A stretch of 52,343 bases of DNA from Gemmatimonadota bacterium. GTDB lineage: Bacteria > Gemmatimonadota > Gemmatimonadetes > Gemmatimonadales > GWC2-71-9. The stretch covers positions 1 through 52,343 of the forward strand of contig QHUJ01000128.1 of the NCBI GenBank assembly GCA_003221895.1, given 5' to 3'. Positions 33,786 through 43,269 of the stretch are shown in pieces. Numbering within the stretch: position 1 is the first letter of the stretch; each line of letters opens with the position of its first letter. A program made the position numbers and the translations under genes. The notes beneath the pieces are model-generated. The model had not been told where the DNA came from and did not search any database. It saw only the letters and a list, made by a program, of their open reading frames with translations.

Positions 33786-35780
33786 TCACACGATCGCCGC
33801 CTCACGGTGCGCAGGCGACGGGGCGGGGTGAGCAGGAATCCAGTCGGTGCGGCGTCGCCGAGGCTTCGTGAACGCCTGCTGCAACGCCTGCACATTGTGA
33901 TAGGCCGCGCTCTGGTAGGCGCGCAGGCCCGGCTCGGCGGACACGGCGGCCGCGACTTCCTTGATGCCGGCCGCAACCGTGTACTCCGGCTCGAACCCGA
34001 GCGTGCGCCGGATCTTCTCGAAGCTGACGCGATAGTCGCGCGGATCGGGGACGTTCGCCTGGTGCGTGACGTGCACACCCCCGACGATCTCGGCCACCAT
34101 GTTGCCCAGGTCGGCGATGGTGTGGTTCAGGTCGTCGCCGCCGACGTTGAAGATCTCGCCGGCCACCAGCGCCGCCGGCGCTTCGAGTGCGCGGATGAAC
34201 GCGCGGGCGGCATCGCGGCAGTGCACATTGGGACGCCACTGATTGCCGCCGAAGATGGCGATCTTGCCATCGACCACGGCGCGCACCGTGAGGGTGTTTA
34301 CCACCAGATCGAAGCGCATCCGCGGCGACAGACCGAACACGGTGGAGAGTCGCAGCACCACCGGCTCGACGGCGCCGGCGCGGTCGAACAGGATGCTCTC
34401 ACTCAGCACCCGCGTGCGGGCGTACAGCGACACCGGGTTGAGGCGCGACTGCTCGGTGAGCAGGTCGTGATTGCTCGCTCCGTAGACGCTGCAGCTGGAG
34501 GCGAACACCACGCGCTGCACGCCGTAGAAGTTGCACGCCTCGATGAGCACCTTGGTCGCGGTGTAATTGAGGTTGATCGTCTCTTCGGGATCGAGGTTGC
34601 ACGCCGGGTCACCGACGATCGCGGCGAGGGCGATGACGCCGTGCACGTCGCGCAGCGCCCTGCTGACGTCCCGGCTGTTGCACACGTCGCCCGTGATGAT
34701 TTCAAGCCGCGGATCGGAGAGGCCGTGCAGCCCTGCGTGCCCATAGTCGAACCGGTCCAGGACGCGCACATGGTAGCCGCGCTCCAGCAGCATGCGCGTG
34801 AGATGCGAGCCGATGAATCCGGCGCCGCCGGTCACGAGGACGCGGCGCAGGCCGTTCGTCGCCGTGTGCCGTTTCGCCCCGGCGGGCATCAAGGCGAGCA
34901 GCTCATCGAACGTGACGCCGCCCGGCCGGTGAACGTCCCGGCCCTGGACGAAACGGGCGATGCCGCCGACGGCCCGTACGCGGATGCCGACATCTTCGAG
35001 GCGCCGCCCGAAGGTGCGGATCACCTCTCGCTGCGCGTCGGGCATGGCAACGATGACCTCGCTGACGTCCTCACGCTCGGCCAGCTCGAGTGCATTCTGC
35101 AACGTCCCCAGCACCGGGATGCCGTTCACGACGGCGTCCTGCTTGGCGGGATCGTCGTCCAGGAAGCCGACGAGCTCTACTCCGGGTACCCCGCCCGCAG
35201 TCAGCTCGCGGGCGATCGACAAGCCGTGTCGTCCGGCCCCGGCGATCAACACGCGGCGGGCAGGCGACCCGTCGGTCACACGCCGGCGGAGCGGGGCGTT
35301 CGCCAGGAGCGACCAGCGGCGCAACCCGCGCGCGCTGACGCTCAGCAACAGCATGAACGAGACGATCAGCAGGACGGTCGCGAGTGAGAGGTCCAGCGTG
35401 CCCGCCGCCCGGAGACCGAGCAGGGCCAGCAGCACGAGGCCGCACGACGCGGCGAGCGCGAACGCCTCGGACAGGCTGGTGTAGCGCCAGATGCTGCGAT
35501 AGCTGCCGCTGAGCGTGTCGGTGACAACGAGCAACGCGCCCACGAGCAGTGCGAGCATCGCCGTCTCAAGCAGACCGTACCGGGCCAACCCTTCGCCGGC
35601 GGCAACCGCGGCCAGCACGGCGCCCGCGGCGCACAGGAGGTCCACCGCGACCTTTGCGAGACGCCGCATCGCCGGCTGGCGCAGGGCGTCATCGAGGGTG
35701 CGCGCTCCCGTAGCGAGGAAGCGCGCCGGCCAGGCGACGCGGCGAGCCAGATAGTCGAATTCAAATCGGAGGGATGTCAT
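33786..35780 (-). CDS. Membrane/NAD-domain protein fused to an SDR epimerase
   Basis: A 664-residue fusion. Residues 40-150 hold about four membrane spans. They are followed by a Rossmann domain with VLIAGAGRHGLS (177-188) like the first NAD domain of CapD/WbpM-type proteins (FLDDDPAKQ, GTLQNALELA). The CapD dehydratase domain is then replaced by an extended SDR: VLVTGGAGFIGSH (314-326), SSCSVYG (428-434), and YARTR (453-457) where the catalytic YxxxK is expected. So the lysine is arginine. It probably alters a nucleotide sugar at the membrane. It heads a seven-gene leftward operon. Confidence 0.8.
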   Translation of the reverse strand: MTSLRFEFDYLARRVAWPARFLATGARTLDDALRQPAMRRLAKVAVDLLCAAGAVLAAVAAGEGLARYGLLETAMLALLVGALLVVTDTLSGSYRSIWRYTSLSEAFALAASCGLVLLALLGLRAAGTLDLSLATVLLIVSFMLLLSVSARGLRRWSLLANAPLRRRVTDGSPARRVLIAGAGRHGLSIARELTAGGVPGVELVGFLDDDPAKQDAVVNGIPVLGTLQNALELAEREDVSEVIVAMPDAQREVIRTFGRRLEDVGIRVRAVGGIARFVQGRDVHRPGGVTFDELLALMPAGAKRHTATNGLRRVLVTGGAGFIGSHLTRMLLERGYHVRVLDRFDYGHAGLHGLSDPRLEIITGDVCNSRDVSRALRDVHGVIALAAIVGDPACNLDPEETINLNYTATKVLIEACNFYGVQRVVFASSCSVYGASNHDLLTEQSRLNPVSLYARTRVLSESILFDRAGAVEPVVLRLSTVFGLSPRMRFDLVVNTLTVRAVVDGKIAIFGGNQWRPNVHCRDAARAFIRALEAPAALVAGEIFNVGGDDLNHTIADLGNMVAEIVGGVHVTHQANVPDPRDYRVSFEKIRRTLGFEPEYTVAAGIKEVAAAVSAEPGLRAYQSAAYHNVQALQQAFTKPRRRRTDWIPAHPAPSPAHREAAIV

Positions 35781-35905
35781 GCGTGCGAGTCCACATCAGG
35801 TCTCGTGCCTTGGGGTGTTGCGCGCGTGAGCACGACTAACTCACAACCGTGCTGTGGGTTGCTTCGCCATGAGCGTGCGCCGCGCTCGTGCGCGTGAGCA
35901 CGCTT

Positions 35906-35923
35906 TGCCACAGAACGGCCACA
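35906..35923 (-). promoter_or_regulatory. Activator-type dyad, site K
   Basis: TGCCAC-AGAACG-GCCACA, 126 bp upstream of the membrane/SDR fusion gene, with the same left half as site E. I found no correctly spaced -24/-12 element. The same gap contains an exact 13-bp direct repeat, GCGCGTGAGCACG, at 35822-35834 and 35890-35902. Confidence 0.5.
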
Positions 35924-35953
35924 CTTTAGTCCCAGCTGCGTCACAGGAAAATG

Positions 35954-36655
35954 TCAGATGGGCATCCGGCCGGCGCGCAACGCGCGGCGGACGGTCATGA
36001 ACACCTCCGCGGCGTCCATGCAGACCTGGTTGCCCCACGCGCGGCCGCGATTGCGCAGCGCGTCGATCGAGCGCGGATGTGGGTAGGGTCGCACTTCGCT
36101 CTCATAGCACGCCATCGCGCAGAGCTTTTGCTCGAGCGTCTGCGAGATGTCGACCCACGTATCCGGGACGAACGAGCGCGGGTAGCCCCACTCCGTGCTG
36201 CTCGCCGTGTCGAACACGTATACGGCCTCGATAAACGATTCGAGCGGCCGGGTGGCGACGAGCGCCGCGCGGAACAACAGCTCGTGGTCGCGGTTGGCAT
36301 CGCTTCCGAATTGGCAGTAGACGACGGACGGCCGTACGTCCCGCACGACGCGCTCCAGCGGAGCGATCAGGTCGAGCAGCGAGAGCGTATCGAGCCGCTG
36401 ATCGGGGAAGCCCAGCTGCCGGGATTCGACCAGGCCGAGGACCTCGGCGGCACGCTGCGTATGCTGGGTCTGTCCCACGCCGTCGGGCCCGTACCGCAAG
36501 GATTCCCCTTCACAGGCAATGACGGCCGTGACCGCGTCGCCGGCGCGGGCATGCAGCGCGAGGGTCCCGCCGCACCCCAGGACTTCGTCGTCCGGATGCG
36601 CGGCGATCGCCAGCACGCGGCGCGGTTCACCGGCGGGAACCGCGAGCGCGTTCAT
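35954..36655 (-). CDS. PIG-L family N-deacetylase
   Basis: A 233-residue zinc deacetylase of the LmbE/PIG-L family, which removes acetyl groups from N-acetylglucosamine-containing substrates. The metal motif AAHPDDEVLGCGG (about 18-30) is intact, and a later QFGSDANRDHELLF supplies the third ligand and catalytic residues. The start overlaps the aminotransferase stop as ATGA. With a DegT aminotransferase beside it, it probably tailors an amino sugar for the glycan. No signal peptide is seen, so it acts in the cytosol. Confidence 0.87.
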   Translation of the reverse strand: MNALAVPAGEPRRVLAIAAHPDDEVLGCGGTLALHARAGDAVTAVIACEGESLRYGPDGVGQTQHTQRAAEVLGLVESRQLGFPDQRLDTLSLLDLIAPLERVVRDVRPSVVYCQFGSDANRDHELLFRAALVATRPLESFIEAVYVFDTASSTEWGYPRSFVPDTWVDISQTLEQKLCAMACYESEVRPYPHPRSIDALRNRGRAWGNQVCMDAAEVFMTVRRALRAGRMPI

Positions 36656-37875
36656 CGGCGGTACCGCCGGACGACGTCGAGCACCGCCTCGATGACATCC
36701 GTCACGTCGGCGTCGCTGAGCCGCGGATTCAACGGCAGGCTCAGCATCCGCTCATAGTTGCCGAACGCGATGGGGAAGCTGTCGGGCCGGTACTGGTACT
36801 TCGCGCGATAGTAGGGGTGCAGATGGATCGGGATGAAGTGCACCGACGTCCCGATATTGCGGTGCCGGAGCTCCTCGATGAACGCGTCCCGGCCGATCGT
36901 GAGCGCGTCGGGCCGCAGTCGCAGCACGTACAGGTGCCAGGCGTGCTCGACCTCGACGCGGCGCGCTGGCAGCTCGAGCGCGTCGTTGTCGCCGAACGCG
37001 TCGTCGTAGGCGCGCACCACGGCGTGGCGCCGCTCCTGAAAGCCGCCGAGCTTGCGCAGCTGCCATAGCCCGAGCGCCGCCTGGATGTCAGGCATGTTGT
37101 ACTTGAAGCCCGGCAAGACGACTTCATAGAACCAGTGACCGCCGCGGTCGTAGCGTTTCCAGGCGTCGCGACTCATGCCGTGCAGCGCGACGATCCGCGC
37201 GCGCTCCACGAACGCGGTCTCGCCGGTGAGCATCCCGCCTTCGCCGGTCGTGAGGTTCTTGGTCGCGTAGAAGCTGAACGCCGCCGGATTGGTGCCGGAC
37301 CCGATGCGCCGGCCGCGATAGCTTGCGGGGAGGGCGTGGGCCGCGTCCTCGATCACCGTCAGCCCATGCGCGCGCGCGATCTCGTTGATCTCATCGAGCG
37401 CCACGGGGTGGCCGGCGAAGTGGACCGGCAGGACGGCGCGCGTGCGCGGCGTGACGGCCGCCGCGACACGCGCGGGGTCGATGTTCAGCGTATCAGGCTC
37501 GACATCGACCAATACGGGTCGTGCCCCGACGTGCTCGATCACATTCACCGACGCCGCGAAGGTCATCGGCGTCGTGATCACCTCAGCGCCCGGCTCGATC
37601 CCCGCCGTCACCAGCGCCGTGTGGAGCGCGGCCGTGCACGAATTGAGCGCCAGGGCGCCGCCCGTCGGTGCTCCGACAAAGCCGCCAAAGTCCTGCTCGA
37701 AGCGTTTCGTCTTCGGTCCGCTCGTGATCCAGCCGGACCGCAGGGTATCGACCACCTCGGCGATTTCCTCTTCGCCGATGAGCGGGGGTGAGAACGGGAG
37801 AAAGTCGCGCCGCGCCGGGGGTGCAGAGGGCGGGGACGCGGGAGGAGTCGTCGTCAGATGTGCCGGAATTGCCAT
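36652..37875 (-). CDS. DegT/DnrJ/EryC1/StrS sugar aminotransferase
   Basis: A 407-residue PLP enzyme that would convert a keto nucleotide sugar into an amino sugar, usually with glutamate as donor. It shows SGWITSGPKTKRFE near the start, the cofactor-binding VIEDAAHALPASY (174-186), and the Schiff-base lysine in SFYATKNLTTGEGGML (Lys206). The first 25 residues are a Pro/Ala-rich extension not usual for the family. It is the first gene of a two-gene operon with the PIG-L deacetylase. A well-formed sigma-54 element and activator-type site E lie upstream, so it is probably activator-dependent. Confidence 0.9.
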   Translation of the reverse strand: MAIPAHLTTTPPASPPSAPPARRDFLPFSPPLIGEEEIAEVVDTLRSGWITSGPKTKRFEQDFGGFVGAPTGGALALNSCTAALHTALVTAGIEPGAEVITTPMTFAASVNVIEHVGARPVLVDVEPDTLNIDPARVAAAVTPRTRAVLPVHFAGHPVALDEINEIARAHGLTVIEDAAHALPASYRGRRIGSGTNPAAFSFYATKNLTTGEGGMLTGETAFVERARIVALHGMSRDAWKRYDRGGHWFYEVVLPGFKYNMPDIQAALGLWQLRKLGGFQERRHAVVRAYDDAFGDNDALELPARRVEVEHAWHLYVLRLRPDALTIGRDAFIEELRHRNIGTSVHFIPIHLHPYYRAKYQYRPDSFPIAFGNYERMLSLPLNPRLSDADVTDVIEAVLDVVRRYRR

Positions 37876-37908
37876 GGCCTCGTCGTCGTTGGTTGCCGCC
37901 GCACCAGA

Positions 37909-37924
37909 AGCAACCCGTGCGCCG
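37909..37924 (-). promoter_or_regulatory. Sigma-54 promoter of the aminotransferase operon
   Basis: The minus strand reads CGGCGCACGGGTTGCT. GG and GC are separated by exactly 10 bases and the -12 part TTGCT is perfect against consensus TGGCAC-N5-TTGCW. The predicted start leaves a leader of about 23 bases before the ATG. Activator-type site E begins 64 bp upstream of the -24 GG. Confidence 0.7.
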
Positions 37925-37986
37925 CCGACGATGTTGTGTGATCAAACGGGTTACGGCATATGGCGGGGGGGAGACGGACGGCCGCT

Positions 37987-38004
37987 TGCCACGCACGCGT
38001 TACA
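37987..38004 (-). promoter_or_regulatory. Activator-type dyad, site E
   Basis: TGCCAC-GCACGC-GTTACA followed by ACTGCGCG. The right half and flank match sites A and B; the left half matches site K. It lies 64 bp upstream of the sigma-54 element at 37909-37924, the same distance as at 39805 and 48980. Confidence 0.65.
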
Positions 38005-38073
38005 ACTGCGCGGGCATTCTGCGACGCCACACGCGCGCTGCGCGCGCACGCGTGGCGTGGTGGTCAGCCGGGA

Positions 38074-39615
38074 TTACTTGTCGGGACCGGCCAGCAGATC
38101 GCGCTGCAGGCCGTGGCGCTCCATCAGACGGTAGAACGTGGTGCGATCGACTTTGGCGAGCCGAGCCGCCTTCGACAGGTTGCCGCCGGCGCGGATGACG
38201 ACGCGGGTGAGATAGCGCTTGTCGAACGCCGCGAGCAGCCGGTCGCGGCCCGCGTAGTAGCCGTCGTCCTCCGCTGGCTGCGCCTCGGTCGCCTCGGTGA
38301 GCAGCTCGTCGTCGCTGCGTCCCTCGTAGATGAACGGGATGTCGTCGACGCCGACTTCCGCGCCGGCCTCGAGCATCACGACCGCGTGCTCGATCACGTT
38401 CTGCAACTCGCGCACGTTGCCGGGCCACGGATGCGCGCGCATCGCCCACAACGCGGCCTTGCTGAACGTCGGCAGGGCCTCGTCGGGGTTGCGATGGCGG
38501 CGCCAGTACTGTTCGAGGAAATGCGTCGCCAGGAGCGGAATGTCTTCGGTGCGGTCGCGCAGCGGCGGCACCTTGATCGGCACGACGCGGAGGCGGTAAT
38601 AGAGGTCGTCGCGCAGGATGCCCTGGCGCACCGCGGTCTCCGCATCACCGTTGGTCGCGGCGATGAACCGCACGTTTACGACCGCGTCGGTCTGCTCGCT
38701 GCCGACGCGCCGGACGACGCCGTCCTGAATCACGCGCAGCAGCTTCGCCTGGATCGGCTTCGACATTTCGATGAGCTCGTCCAGGAACATCGTGCCGCCG
38801 TGCGCCGCCTCGAGCAGCCCGGGTTTGTCGCGGATGGCGCCGGTGAACGCGCCCTTCACGTGCCCGAACATTTCCGATTCGAGCAGGGCCTCGGGGAGCG
38901 CCGCGCAGTTCACCGCGATGAGGGGACGGCTCGCCCGCCGGCTGTGGCGATGGATGAATTGCGCAATCATCTCCTTGCCGCTGCCGCTCTCGCCGGTGAT
39001 GAACACCGAGGCATCGGTAGTTGCGACACGACGGGCAAGGGCGATCGCCTCGCGGCAGGCGGGCGCGACCCCCAGAACCGGCGGGCCGTCTTCCTCGGCC
39101 TCTTCAGTGCCCGACTCGCGCAGCGCTCGCGTCTCGCGGCCGACGAGCACGGTGTGGGTCGCGCGGCCGACGAGCACCTGCAGCTGGCTGCCGGTGAACG
39201 GCTTGGGCAGATAATCCCACGCGCCGGCGCGCAACGTCTCGAGCGCCGTCTCGACCGTCGGCTTGCCGGTCACGACGATGACGATCGCGTCGGCATTCGC
39301 GGCCAACGCAGCGGCGAGCAGCTGCATGCCCGGAACACCGCTCATGTACAAGTCGATGAGGACGATGTCGAATGCGCGGCGCTGCAATGTCTCGAGCGCC
39401 TCTTCGCCGCGGCCACAGGTCTCGACCTGATAGCCTTCGAACCGGAGCGCGGTCGCGCAGCTGTCGCGCAACGTGCGCTCGTCGTCGATCACCAGGATGC
39501 GCACGCTCGTTTTCGTCGCTGCATCGATCGGGAGAAGGCGCGACACGTCCGCGGCGGTGGTGCCATTGTTGCGACGCGCCGGAGCTGCGAGTCCGTGGGG
39601 CGAGGAGCTCTGCAT
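38074..39615 (-). CDS. NtrC-family sigma-54 response regulator
   Basis: A 513-residue transcription activator. The receiver domain has IDDERTLR, phospho-acceptor Asp88 in VLIDLYM and Lys138 in YLPKPF. The AAA+ domain has Walker A GESGSGKE (208-215), the sigma-54-contact loop GAFTGA (255-260) and Walker B TMFLDEL. The C-terminus is a Fis-type helix-turn-helix ([27 protein letters not shown]). The ATG at 39615 has GGAGA just upstream and was preferred to one 12 codons earlier. Its own promoter region carries a sigma-54 element and the dyad, so it is probably autoregulated or controlled by its paralogue at 47288-48871. Confidence 0.92.
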   Translation of the reverse strand: MQSSSPHGLAAPARRNNGTTAADVSRLLPIDAATKTSVRILVIDDERTLRDSCATALRFEGYQVETCGRGEEALETLQRRAFDIVLIDLYMSGVPGMQLLAAALAANADAIVIVVTGKPTVETALETLRAGAWDYLPKPFTGSQLQVLVGRATHTVLVGRETRALRESGTEEAEEDGPPVLGVAPACREAIALARRVATTDASVFITGESGSGKEMIAQFIHRHSRRASRPLIAVNCAALPEALLESEMFGHVKGAFTGAIRDKPGLLEAAHGGTMFLDELIEMSKPIQAKLLRVIQDGVVRRVGSEQTDAVVNVRFIAATNGDAETAVRQGILRDDLYYRLRVVPIKVPPLRDRTEDIPLLATHFLEQYWRRHRNPDEALPTFSKAALWAMRAHPWPGNVRELQNVIEHAVVMLEAGAEVGVDDIPFIYEGRSDDELLTEATEAQPAEDDGYYAGRDRLLAAFDKRYLTRVVIRAGGNLSKAARLAKVDRTTFYRLMERHGLQRDLLAGPDK

Positions 39616-39725
39616 TCTGTCTCCGACTTGGTCCCGACAGCGACGCGTCATTCGGCGCGGGCGATTCGGGAGTGGTGCGCGGTCAACAGGTGTTCGGGCT
39701 CACGGGTCGCGCGGGCACATACGTT

Positions 39726-39741
39726 AGCGAATTCAGTGCCG
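39726..39741 (-). promoter_or_regulatory. Sigma-54 promoter of the first NtrC-family gene
   Basis: The minus strand reads CGGCACTGAATTCGCT: GGCAC is perfect at -24, and GC follows after 10 bases with T after it. The -24 GG lies 65 bp downstream of dyad F. The predicted leader to the ATG at 39615 is about 100 bases. Confidence 0.65.
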
Positions 39742-39804
39742 CAGTCCTAGCCCCTATAGAGGCAATTCTAACACGCAATCGCGTCTGCGCGTGACATTCA
39801 ACCT

Positions 39805-39822
39805 TGTCGCAATTGTGTTACA
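39805..39822. promoter_or_regulatory. Activator-type dyad, site F, in a 407-bp divergent gap
   Basis: TGTCGC-AATTGT-GTTACA, lying between the leftward regulator gene and the rightward Wzc/Wza operon (start 40023). It fits the leftward sigma-54 element at 39726. For the rightward operon I see only an AT-rich patch (TATATAAAAT at about 39986-39995) that could be a -10 region, with no good -35, and no clear ribosome site before the ATG. Apart from these signals the gap from 39616 to 40022 shows nothing I can name. Confidence 0.65.
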
Positions 39823-40022
39823 GAGCACATAACGGCCTTGCGCCCGCTCACGTCGCAGCGTCGCATCCCCGCCTATGCGGGCGGGTTGCGGCTCCGGCGC
39901 GCACGCCGGCCCACGGTATCAAGCTTGCACCAGCGTCTTCCGTTCTGGTCGGAGCGTTCGCGAAAGCACCCCTACGCCAACAGGATATATAAAATCGGTA
40001 TGCCCGTGATGCCCAACGCGTC

Positions 40023-42419
40023 ATGATCGGAGAACTGCCTTCACCGCGGCCGGAGAACGATCCGCGCACGACCACAACCGTCATCCAGCCGCACGGGACC
40101 CGTCCTGTCAGCATCGCGTCCGCGCAGGAGCCGCCGCCGCTCGCCCAGTGGCCACGCTATGTCTCTGCCGCCCTGCGCTATAAGTGGCTGGTGGTGGGCG
40201 CCACGCTGGTCGCCACTGCCGCCGGCGTTGGCGCGAGCTTCTTGCTGGCCCCCGAGTATGTCGCCCGGGCCACCGTGTGGATCTCGATCTCGGCGCACCC
40301 GGCGCCGCGCGATCAAGGGCCGATCTGGTCCGGCCAGCTGCCGATCTCCACGGGTTGGACCGATCTGCTGCGCACGAACGTCGTCCTCGAAGAAGTGGTG
40401 CGCGCGCGGCAGCTGTACCTGACGCCGAAGGAACCCGCCGACTCGGATCTGTTCAGCGGTTTCCGCGCGGCCGACAGGATCCGGCCGGGGAGGTACTACC
40501 TGGTGATCGATGCCACCGGTCACCGATTTGCGCTCCAGGACAAGCACAAGACCGAGCTGCAGCATGGCGCGACCGGTGAGCCGGTCGGCACTGCGCTGGG
40601 ATTCCTTTGGACGCCCCCCGCCGAGAAGCTGACGCCGGGACGCCGCGTGGAATTCGACGTGGACGCGCCGTACGAAGCCGCCCGCAAGCTCGGCAAGCAT
40701 CTCAAGACGAGCCTCGATCTGGACGGAAACTTCCTGCGGCTCGAGCTCGCGGGTGACGACCCGGTGCAGATCACGGACATCGTGAACACCGTCGGGCAGC
40801 GCTTCGTCGCGGCCGCGGCCGATCTGAAACGTCAGAACCTGACGGAGCTGTCGCGCATCCTGGGGGACCAGCTGGACAAGGCGCGGACGGAGCTCACGTC
40901 CGCCGAGCAGTCGCTCAAGCAGTTCCGGATGTCCGCCGTCACAGAGTATACCGAGGGCACGGCGTCGATCGCGCCCAACATGCAGTTCCCCCATGACCCG
41001 GTGTTTGCGGGGCTGTTCGACATGAAGGTCAACCGCGAGGAGCTGCGGCGCGACCGGGCGGCCATCGACCGCATTCTCGCGCAGGGCTCCGATGCCGACC
41101 TCGCGGTAGACGCGCTGACGATGATCGGCTCAGTCCAGAAGTCCACCGAGCTCGCCCAGGCGCTGCGCGATTTGACGAGCAAACAAGCCGAGCTTCGGGC
41201 CATCCGGAGCCGCTATACGGATGCCAGCCCGGCGGTGCAACGGATCGCGTTGGATGTCAAAACGCTGCAGCGCCAGACGATTCCCTCGCTGGCGACGCAG
41301 CTCGCGAGCGAGCTCGGGTTGCGCGAGACCGAGCTGGCCCAGCGCATCAACGCCGCCTCAACCGGCTTGCGGCGCATTCCGCCGCTCGCCGTCGAGGAAG
41401 AACGCTTAGTGCGCGAAGTCACCCTGCGCGACCAGGCGGTCTCCAACCTGACGGCCCGCTACCAGGAAGCGCGGCTCGCGGAAGTGAGTGCCATCCCCGA
41501 TGTGCGGCTGATCGATCCCGCCGTCCAACCGGAAGACCCGGCAGCGAGCTGGACCAAAATCCTCATCGCGCTCGCATTGCTGGGCGGTCTCAGCGCCGGC
41601 ATCGCGGGAGCGGTCGTGCTCGATCAGAACGACAAACGCGTGCAGTACCCGGAGGAGGTGACCGGCGCTCTCGGACTCACCATCCTCGGCGCCGTGCCGC
41701 ATCTCGAGCGCAACGGCAACGGTCGCGCGAAGGCGGGCGCGCTCGAGGCGGTGGAGGCCCTACGCGCGATCCGGCTCAACCTGCTGCATGCGCACGGTGC
41801 CGGACCAACCGTCGTGACGGTGACCAGCCCGGGTCATAGCGACGGCAAGTCATTCGTTGCATCGAACGTCGCCGTGGCGTTCGCGGATGCCGGTTTTCGC
41901 ACCCTCCTCATCGACGGGGACGTGCGCAAGGGTGTGCTGCATCGCACGCTCAAGGCGCCGCGGTTACCGGGACTTGTTGACGTGTTGATGGGGAAGGTCC
42001 CCGTCGCGCAGGCCATCCAGTCAACCACGTACCGCACGTTGTCCTTTCTGCCCTCGGGGACGCGCACCCAGATAGCGCCGGTCCTCGTGAGCTCGGCCCC
42101 CTTGCCACGACTGCTCGCCGAGTTGCGGCCCAACTACGATGCGGTAATCGTCGATAGCCCGCCGCTCGCCGCCGGCGTGGACGCCCTCGCCCTCGGCACC
42201 GCGACGGGAGCCATGGTGCTCGTGCTGCGGACGGGCTACAGCGATCGGGAAATGGCACAGAACAAACTCCAAGCGCTGACGCACCTCCCGATTCGCGTGC
42301 TCGGTGCGGTATTGAACGACGTCCGCGGCAGCCGCTATAAGTACTACTCATACTACCTCGAGGGCTACGAAGCGCGCGACGAACAGCCCGCTTCGCGCCT
42401 CATGCGAGCACCGGAGTAA
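40023..42419 (+). CDS. Wzc-like polysaccharide co-polymerase with BY-kinase domain
   Basis: A 798-residue inner-membrane protein that controls chain length and export. It has a Wzz-type domain with membrane spans at about 54-76 and 514-536 enclosing a periplasmic region with long coiled coils. The cytosolic bacterial tyrosine kinase follows: Walker A VTSPGHSDGKS (about 601-611), Walker A' LLIDGDVRKG (about 629-638) and Walker B AVIVDSPPL (about 706-714). The C-terminus ends in a tyrosine cluster, SRYKYYSYYLEGYEA, the usual autophosphorylation site. The first 45 residues are an unusual Pro-rich cytosolic tail. It forms an operon with the Wza-like exporter 4 bp downstream; the matching phosphatase is probably at 50178-50738. 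Confidence 0.92.
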   Translation: MIGELPSPRPENDPRTTTTVIQPHGTRPVSIASAQEPPPLAQWPRYVSAALRYKWLVVGATLVATAAGVGASFLLAPEYVARATVWISISAHPAPRDQGPIWSGQLPISTGWTDLLRTNVVLEEVVRARQLYLTPKEPADSDLFSGFRAADRIRPGRYYLVIDATGHRFALQDKHKTELQHGATGEPVGTALGFLWTPPAEKLTPGRRVEFDVDAPYEAARKLGKHLKTSLDLDGNFLRLELAGDDPVQITDIVNTVGQRFVAAAADLKRQNLTELSRILGDQLDKARTELTSAEQSLKQFRMSAVTEYTEGTASIAPNMQFPHDPVFAGLFDMKVNREELRRDRAAIDRILAQGSDADLAVDALTMIGSVQKSTELAQALRDLTSKQAELRAIRSRYTDASPAVQRIALDVKTLQRQTIPSLATQLASELGLRETELAQRINAASTGLRRIPPLAVEEERLVREVTLRDQAVSNLTARYQEARLAEVSAIPDVRLIDPAVQPEDPAASWTKILIALALLGGLSAGIAGAVVLDQNDKRVQYPEEVTGALGLTILGAVPHLERNGNGRAKAGALEAVEALRAIRLNLLHAHGAGPTVVTVTSPGHSDGKSFVASNVAVAFADAGFRTLLIDGDVRKGVLHRTLKAPRLPGLVDVLMGKVPVAQAIQSTTYRTLSFLPSGTRTQIAPVLVSSAPLPRLLAELRPNYDAVIVDSPPLAAGVDALALGTATGAMVLVLRTGYSDREMAQNKLQALTHLPIRVLGAVLNDVRGSRYKYYSYYLEGYEARDEQPASRLMRAPE

Positions 42420-42423
42420 CACC

Positions 42424-43269
42424 ATGCGTTCCATGTCACTGCTCGCTCTCGCTGCGTGCGCTGCCCTGGGTCTTCCCCGGAATGCCGTCGCGCAAAAACC
42501 GCCACAACCGCTGTCGCACCGTCTGATTGTCGCGCGACCGGAGCTCGAGCGGTATCTCGGCCAGCTCCGCGAGCAAGCGCTGACGCCAAAGCGCGGCGGT
42601 CTATCGGAGGATTTCCTGCGCGGCGAGACCACGTACGTGCAGCAACGGCTCACGGAGGGAGACTTCCGCGTCGGCGACCGGTTGCTGGTCATGGTGGAAG
42701 ATCCGGGGCCCATCGCGGGCGTCATAGCCGGCGCGGGCTTCCCGCCAGCCAAGACGCCGGAGCAGCAGCTCTCAGACACGTTTACGGTGGGGACCAACCA
42801 GGAAGTGCCACTGCCGGGCGTTGGTATCGTGTCGCTGCGTGGCGTGCTGCGCTCCGAGCTGGAGCCGTTCCTGACGGTCCAGATCGGCCGGTACATCAGA
42901 GATCCGGTGGTGCATGTGCGCCCGCTCATCAGTCTCGCGGTCAGCGGCGGCGTGTTGAAGCCCGGCTATTACACCGTGCCGGCCAATTCCGTGCTCCCCG
43001 CGGTGATCACGGCTGCCGGCGGAAGCGTTAAAGGCGGGGCGTTGAACGACGTCGCTGTCAGACGAAGCGGTCACGTCGTGATGGATAAGCACGAGGTTCG
43101 CACGGCGGTCGCAGCAGGGCACACGATCGACGAAATGGACCTGCATCCCGGCGATGAAGTGGTGGTTCCGGAGAAGACTGGTGGTGCCTACGACGCCGTC
43201 AAATTCACAGCGGTGCTGCTGTCAATCCCGATTTCGCTCTACACACTCGGGCAGATCTTCAAACATTAG
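42424..43269 (+). CDS. Wza-like polysaccharide export protein
   Basis: A 281-residue outer-membrane export protein. It has an N-terminal signal peptide ending near AVAQ (a LAAC at 9-12 leaves open a lipoprotein reading), a poly-export domain with TEGDFRVGDRLLVMVEDPG (about 77-95), and an SLBB-type domain with LAVSGGVLKPGYYTVPANS (about 175-193). The C-terminus is a hydrophobic helix, KFTAVLLSIPISLYTLGQIFKH, as needed for the alpha-helical pore of Wza. It is shorter than E. coli Wza, with one clear SLBB domain. It should pair with the Wzc-like protein. Its stop overlaps the convergent gene by 4 bp. Confidence 0.9.
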   Translation: MRSMSLLALAACAALGLPRNAVAQKPPQPLSHRLIVARPELERYLGQLREQALTPKRGGLSEDFLRGETTYVQQRLTEGDFRVGDRLLVMVEDPGPIAGVIAGAGFPPAKTPEQQLSDTFTVGTNQEVPLPGVGIVSLRGVLRSELEPFLTVQIGRYIRDPVVHVRPLISLAVSGGVLKPGYYTVPANSVLPAVITAAGGSVKGGALNDVAVRRSGHVVMDKHEVRTAVAAGHTIDEMDLHPGDEVVVPEKTGGAYDAVKFTAVLLSIPISLYTLGQIFKH

